Shown here: positions 59,820 through 64,000 of the stretch, piece after piece | Layout: the number at the start of each line of letters is the position of its first letter | How positions within the stretch are numbered: position 1 is the stretch's first letter | DNA from: Azoarcus sp. KH32C | Lineage (GTDB): Bacteria > Pseudomonadota > Gammaproteobacteria > Burkholderiales > Rhodocyclaceae | Assembly (NCBI RefSeq): GCF_000349945.1 | Contig: NC_020548.1 | Coordinates: forward strand, 310,001 to 374,000 | Reading direction: 5' to 3' | DNA length: 64,000 bases | Translations under genes and position numbers: made by a program | The notes under the pieces: model-generated | What the model was told of the DNA's origin: nothing | Seen by the model: only the letters and a program-made list of their open reading frames with translations | The model's database searches: none

Positions 59820-62276
59820 TCATGCCACCAGCCGTTCCGCCTCTCCCTCACGAATCGGCGTCGCTACCGGCTTTGGTGAAAGCAGGAAGTATGAGAGGGC
59901 GGGAACCAGTACCAGCGCGCCAAACATGTTCACGATGAACATAAAGGTCAGCAGGATTCCCATGTCGGCTTGGAACTTGATCGGAGACCACGCCCAGGTT
60001 ACGACCCCTGCGCCGAGCGTGACACCCACCAGTGCGACGATGCGGCCGGTGAATTGCAGCGTCTTCTTGTAGGCCATCGCGAGACCGAGCCCGCTACGCT
60101 GATACGCAAGCTGCGCGGAAAGCAGGTAAAGCGCGTAATCGACGCCGATCCCCACCCCCAATGCGATAACGGGCAAGGTCGCAACCTTGATGCCCATGCC
60201 CAGAAAAACCATCAGGGCCTCGCAAAGAATCGAGGTGAGGACCAGCGGAATGACCGCAACCAGGACCGCACGCCAGCTGCGGAACGCGATGTAGCACAAG
60301 GCCATGACCGCCACATACACGTAGAGCAACATTGTGCGATTGGCCTCCTTCACCGTTATGTTGGTGGCCGCCTCGATGCCGGAATTTCCCGCCGCGAGCA
60401 GGAACTGGCGCTCATCGACGCTATGCTCGGCAGCAAATTCGCCCGCCGCCTGCACGACGCGCTCCAGCGTCTCCGCCCGATGGTCCGCCAGATAGGCAAC
60501 CACCGGCACGATCGAGCACTCCTTGTTTGCCAGATCGGGATTATTGATCAGGGACTGATTGCCGGCGAAATTGGCGGTCTCCTGGTTGCGCGCGACCGTC
60601 AGCCACTTGGAACTCCCGTCATAAAGCCCGGCAGTGACAACGCGCACGGAATCGGCCAGCGAGACGGTGGTCTGCACGCCGGGCACCTGGCGCAAGTCCC
60701 AGCCGAGACGATCGGCCTCGGTCAGCGCTTTGTAATCGACACAGCCATTGGGTGGCGTCTTCAAGATCACTGCGAACTGGTCGCTGGATAGCGAGTAGTT
60801 GCCCGTGATGTAGGCATTGTCGCGGTTATAGCGGGATTCGGGCCTGAGTTCGGGTGCCCCCGCGTCGAGGTCACCGATCTTCAGCTTCAGACTGACGACA
60901 AATCCGCCTACCGCAAGCACTGCGGCGACCAGGACCACCTTTGACGCCCAGCGCCGCTCGGTAAAGCGTTCGAGGAACAGCCAGAACTTGCCGAACCCCT
61001 TGCCGCGCAACTCCTCGCACTCGAGGCGCAGGCTGCGCTCTGCCGCAGAGTGGCTGACTCCAACATACGAGAGCAACACCGGCAACAAAACCAAGTTGGT
61101 CACGATCAGGATGGCCACGCCGATACTGGCCGTGATCGCGAGGTCCTTGATTACCGGAAAATCAATCACCATCAGCACGGCAAAACCCACCGCGTCGGCA
61201 AGCAGAGCAGTCAGGCCCGCCAGAAACAGTCGCCGGAATGTATATCGAGCGGCCACCAGCCGGTGCGTCCCCCGCCCCACGTCCTGCAGGATCCCGTTCA
61301 TCTTCTGTGCGCCGTGGGATACGCCGATGGCGAACACGAGGAAGGGCACGAGTACCGAGAAAGGATCGATTTCGAAGCCGAGAGCCGACACCAGGCCGAG
61401 CTGCCACAGCACGGCAATCAGCGAGCAGACCACCACCACAAGCGTACTGCGCACACAACGCGTATAGGCAAAGATGATTGCCGCGGCAATCAGGGCCGAA
61501 GCAGCAAAATATGTCGCCATCTGGGCGAGGCCATCCATCAGATCCCCGACCAGTTTCGCGAACCCGATGATATGGATCTTGAGCTTCGGACCATCCTTCG
61601 CGTTTTCGTACTTGGCCCGGATGTTCTCTTCCAGCGTGTGCGAAAAGCTGCGGTAATCGAGCCGCGCCGCGGTTTTCGGATCGCGGTCGAGTAGCGGGAC
61701 TACGATCATGCTCGACTTTTCATTATTCGCGACCAGATTCTGGGCGGTGCTCGAACGGGCGATGTTCTGGCGCAGCTGCGCGATGCTCTGCGGCGATCCA
61801 TCATAGTCGTCGGCCATCACCGGGTCGCCCTGAAACCCCTCCTCGGTGACTTCAACCCAGCGCACGGCCGGCGTCCACAGGGACTTCACCCCCGCCCGGT
61901 CCACACCGGGGGTCAGAATCAGTTCGTCGCTGATCTCGCGCAGCGTCGCGAGGTACTTGGGATCGTAGATATCCCCCTCAGTGTTCTCCACCACCACGCG
62001 GATGGCATTACCGAGACCGCGCAGGTCGGCCTGGTTGGCCAAGTAGTTCTTAACGAACGGATGATTCTGCGGAATCATTTTCTCGAAACTGGCGTTCAAC
62101 ACCAATTGGGTAGCGAGAAAGTATCCCAGCACCGCCGTGGCGATCAGGCAAACCAGCATGACCGCCAAGCGGTTGTTGAAGAGGAGTCGTTCCAGCCAGC
62201 TCCCCGAGCTCGAATCAAAATCCTTCAAGCTCGGCACAACCGGCATCACGTCAGGGTTATTCATTCCAACGGCCAT
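59820..62276 (-). CDS. RND-superfamily (MMPL/HpnN-like) transporter
   Basis: An 818-residue membrane protein with the RND duplication: TM1, a large periplasmic loop, helices 2-6, a second loop, and helices 8-12. VFAIGVSHGAQKMNGIL and VIALGVGIGVDYALYLLS are the two intramembrane motif regions. This single-gene MMPL type moves hydrophobic molecules such as lipids or hopanoids. It is followed by YCF48-like and DUF1329 genes further upstream in transcription order; the set recurs in degraders of terpenes, steroids and aromatics. Substrate uptake or lipid transport is inferred. The start may be 62276 or 62264. Confidence 0.87.
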   Translation of the reverse strand: MAVGMNNPDVMPVVPSLKDFDSSSGSWLERLLFNNRLAVMLVCLIATAVLGYFLATQLVLNASFEKMIPQNHPFVKNYLANQADLRGLGNAIRVVVENTEGDIYDPKYLATLREISDELILTPGVDRAGVKSLWTPAVRWVEVTEEGFQGDPVMADDYDGSPQSIAQLRQNIARSSTAQNLVANNEKSSMIVVPLLDRDPKTAARLDYRSFSHTLEENIRAKYENAKDGPKLKIHIIGFAKLVGDLMDGLAQMATYFAASALIAAAIIFAYTRCVRSTLVVVVCSLIAVLWQLGLVSALGFEIDPFSVLVPFLVFAIGVSHGAQKMNGILQDVGRGTHRLVAARYTFRRLFLAGLTALLADAVGFAVLMVIDFPVIKDLAITASIGVAILIVTNLVLLPVLLSYVGVSHSAAERSLRLECEELRGKGFGKFWLFLERFTERRWASKVVLVAAVLAVGGFVVSLKLKIGDLDAGAPELRPESRYNRDNAYITGNYSLSSDQFAVILKTPPNGCVDYKALTEADRLGWDLRQVPGVQTTVSLADSVRVVTAGLYDGSSKWLTVARNQETANFAGNQSLINNPDLANKECSIVPVVAYLADHRAETLERVVQAAGEFAAEHSVDERQFLLAAGNSGIEAATNITVKEANRTMLLYVYVAVMALCYIAFRSWRAVLVAVIPLVLTSILCEALMVFLGMGIKVATLPVIALGVGIGVDYALYLLSAQLAYQRSGLGLAMAYKKTLQFTGRIVALVGVTLGAGVVTWAWSPIKFQADMGILLTFMFIVNMFGALVLVPALSYFLLSPKPVATPIREGEAERLVA

Positions 62277-62311
62277 GGCGGATTCTCTATCTCGTGATCG
62301 GGGGACAGCGC

Positions 62312-63382
62312 CTACTTCTTGAGCGCCTGAATGTTGACCCCGCGGGTTCCAACAAGCACCAATGCATGTGTACCGACCGGGGCCACGGCGCTGGCCGGCA
62401 GCGCCTGTGCCATTGGCGAGGGCGTAAAGGACCGACCGTTATCGGCAGACATGAGCACGTCACCGCGCTGACTCACGAGAACGATGCGGCCGTCTTCGGT
62501 CAGCGTCGCCCCGGTGATCGTGACGTTCAAACCGGTCGTCACCTTGTGCCACTGAGCACCGCCGTCTTCGCTCCGGAACACATTGCCGCGCAAACCGAAC
62601 ACGACAACCGATTGTTCGCGTCCGGTCAGCCCGAAGAAGGATCCGGGGTAATCGACCGACACCGAACGAAAACGCTGCGCTTCCTTGTCAAACTTGAGCA
62701 CCATGCCGCGCTCGCCCGCGAGATAGAGGCCCTCGCCGGCACGCTGGATCGAGGAGAAATGAAGTTGCTCCGGATTTTCGGTGCGATCGAACCACGGGGT
62801 CCAGGTCTTGCCGCCGTCGCTGGTGTGGAAGATCAGGTTGAACACGCCCACCGCATATCCGTCGGTCTCACTGTCGAACCACACGGACAGGAAGGGCTTG
62901 TCGGCCCCCTCCTCGGCAAAACGCTGCGCCGCCGCCCGCAGTTCTTCCAGCTGCCTGGCAGCGATACCCGTGCCCTCGAACCTGGCGTAGTAGTCTTGCA
63001 TAATTTGTCCGAGCCCTCGTCCGTCGAGTTGCTTGACCCAGCTTTTCCCGCCATCGGTTGTCGCCAGCACCACCCCGTCGTGTCCAACCGCCCACCCCTT
63101 TTGCGACGTCGGAAAGTGCACCGCCGTCAGATCCGAACTTACCGGCACCTCGGCCTGCGTCCAGTTTTTGCCCGCATCATCAGAGTAGAGAATGTGACCG
63201 CGCTGACCTGCGACGACTAGTCGTTCGCCCGCACGGGCCACCGCATTCAGCAAGCTTCGTGGCGCAAGCGCGCTTTTCGTTGCCGGTCGGTCCAGTGGAT
63301 CCTGAAACGCCCATGATGGACACGCGACGGTCATCAATAGGAGCACGCTCGACAGCGTCCGGATTCGCTCACGAAATTTCAT
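62312..63382 (-). CDS. Secreted YCF48-like (photosystem II assembly factor-like) beta-propeller
   Basis: A 356-residue protein with signal FRERIRTLSSVLLLMTVACPSWA and repeated BNR/YCF48-type blades: GHILYSDDAGKNWTQAEVPV, GVVLATTDGGKSWVKQLDG, LIFHTSDGGKTWTPWFDRT, NVFRSEDGGAQWHKVTTGL. The S/T-x-D-x-G-x-x-W pattern is repeated throughout. The start at 63382 has GGAGG seven bases upstream. It is 35 bp before the RND gene, so they are co-transcribed and the propeller is probably a periplasmic accessory of the transporter. Confidence 0.87.
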   Translation of the reverse strand: MKFRERIRTLSSVLLLMTVACPSWAFQDPLDRPATKSALAPRSLLNAVARAGERLVVAGQRGHILYSDDAGKNWTQAEVPVSSDLTAVHFPTSQKGWAVGHDGVVLATTDGGKSWVKQLDGRGLGQIMQDYYARFEGTGIAARQLEELRAAAQRFAEEGADKPFLSVWFDSETDGYAVGVFNLIFHTSDGGKTWTPWFDRTENPEQLHFSSIQRAGEGLYLAGERGMVLKFDKEAQRFRSVSVDYPGSFFGLTGREQSVVVFGLRGNVFRSEDGGAQWHKVTTGLNVTITGATLTEDGRIVLVSQRGDVLMSADNGRSFTPSPMAQALPASAVAPVGTHALVLVGTRGVNIQALKK

Positions 63383-63474
63383 TACATGCCCTCCGGGCAC
63401 CGATATCCTCGCCGCCCCGACTCATTCACGCCCCGACGACGAGCTAGACGCCGCCGGGAGCCCCTTCCGGAAGA

Positions 63475-64000
63475 TCAGCGGATTCCGCCACCAGCCAGGG
63501 CTTCCGGCGCCCATTCGCGGTCGGGAAGCGGTTGCACCTGACGCATGCCGCTGGTTTCGGCAGTGTAGAAATTCACCGCGTAGATACCTGAGATCAGGTC
63601 ATAGAAACCGTGCATGTCCGCCGTCGGCGCGGGGATTTCATAGCTCGGCGTCATGTAGGCGAAGCCGGCGCGGTAAAGCTGACCGCGCAAGTCGTATTGA
63701 TCGCTGGCGAGCGCTACCCACGAGTCCTCGTCGAGGTAGAGCACGCGCTTGCTGTAGATATGACGTTTACCCTCGGCGAGCGTCGCTTCAACGACCCACA
63801 CTCGGTGCAGTTCCCAGCGAACCTCGTCGGGATTCAGGTGCATCGGCTTGAAGAGTTCGTCCACCTTCGAGTGGTAGGCCATCTTGTAGGTGTTGTAAGG
63901 AACGTATATTTCCTTCTTGCCCACGAGCTTGAAGTTGAAACGCTCCATCGAACCGAAGAACAGCCAAGTATCGTCATAAGTGGCGCTACCGCCCATAGAG
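63475..64000 (-). CDS. DUF1329-family outer-membrane-associated protein, partial (N-terminus outside window)
   Basis: Only the C-terminal about 174 residues are in the window; the frame is open to the right edge. TWLFFGSMERFNFKLVGKKE, YNTYKMAYHSKVDEL, RWELHRVWVVEATLAEGKRH and SGIYAVNFYTAETSGM are typical of DUF1329 proteins, which resemble LolB/LppX-like lipid carriers and occur with DUF1302, YCF48 and RND genes. It is the most upstream member seen of this unit. Function unproven. Confidence 0.82.
   Translation of the reverse strand, partial: SMGGSATYDDTWLFFGSMERFNFKLVGKKEIYVPYNTYKMAYHSKVDELFKPMHLNPDEVRWELHRVWVVEATLAEGKRHIYSKRVLYLDEDSWVALASDQYDLRGQLYRAGFAYMTPSYEIPAPTADMHGFYDLISGIYAVNFYTAETSGMRQVQPLPDREWAPEALAGGGIR

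Noticed and set aside
1..64000. CRISPR arrays, insertion sequences, tRNA or rRNA genes
   Set aside because: No regular spacer-repeat array, transposase frame with terminal repeats, or tRNA-like cloverleaf was noticed on either strand.

Overview
The window is GC-rich, densely coded bacterial chromosome. Its content points to a betaproteobacterium, most likely Rhodocyclales (Aromatoleum/Azoarcus/Thauera type): a TRAP-fed acyl-CoA pathway, a PQQ dehydrogenase, benzoyl-CoA-reductase-like enzymes, several acyl-CoA dehydrogenases, and an RND/YCF48/DUF1329 export or uptake module. The taxon is inferred from gene content only; no rRNA, tRNA, CRISPR array or intact insertion sequence was seen.

Region 1 (about 0.1-16.7 kb) looks like one catabolic regulon. 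It holds an AldA-type aldehyde dehydrogenase, a PQQ dehydrogenase with a Tat-type Rieske protein, an acyl-CoA synthetase with an AEC carrier, a ThDP-dependent lyase-like enzyme with a GntR/FCD regulator, and a seven-gene operon (TRAP binding protein, fused TRAP QM, acyl-CoA dehydrogenase, SDR, APH-type kinase, small LvaB-like partner, histidine phosphatase). The palindrome TCTGAATTCAGA or close variants lies in front of all five transcription units, so the GntR protein probably controls them together. The kinase, small protein, dehydrogenase and SDR set resembles the levulinate (lva) pathway, which phosphorylates 4-hydroxyacyl-CoA. I infer a route from an alcohol through an aldehyde and a hydroxy acid to a hydroxyacyl-CoA that is phosphorylated and rearranged.

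Region 2 (17-26.5 kb) is housekeeping or accessory: a hipBA toxin-antitoxin pair with a 19-bp inverted-repeat operator, a LysE exporter, a ybhGFSR-like ABC exporter operon, 4-hydroxyphenylpyruvate dioxygenase and a DUF3025 protein. Region 3 (26.7-31.9 kb) is a periplasmic binding protein, hybrid histidine kinase and REC-GGDEF-EAL module, probably a ligand-controlled c-di-GMP phosphodiesterase pathway.

Region 4 (32-47 kb) is the most novel part. It contains an OmpR-type two-component system, a TonB receptor with an unusual long N-terminus, a PepSY-FNR-[2Fe-2S] reductase, a cytochrome b561, a beta-propeller protein, and four different periplasmic binding proteins without any ABC permease or ATPase. 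The TonB receptor N-terminus is a tandem duplication of a domain that also occurs as a free-standing secreted protein in the same cluster. Five promoters carry the same 38-39 bp box: three 11-bp-spaced TTCAG-like repeats preceded by CTGAA, ending 11 bp before a -10-like hexamer and always in the same orientation to the gene. This defines a coherent, apparently undescribed uptake or sensing regulon, probably for a metal chelate.

Region 5 (47-64 kb) has a DUF2238 remnant, a small membrane protein and a universal stress protein. It then holds a TetR-linked acyl-CoA cluster: two benzoyl-CoA-reductase/2-hydroxyacyl-CoA-dehydratase subunits with a single ATPase activator, an AMACR-like CoA-transferase family III protein, two acyl-CoA dehydrogenases and two SDRs. 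The last genes are DUF2889, a large RND transporter, a YCF48-like protein and a DUF1329 protein cut by the right edge.
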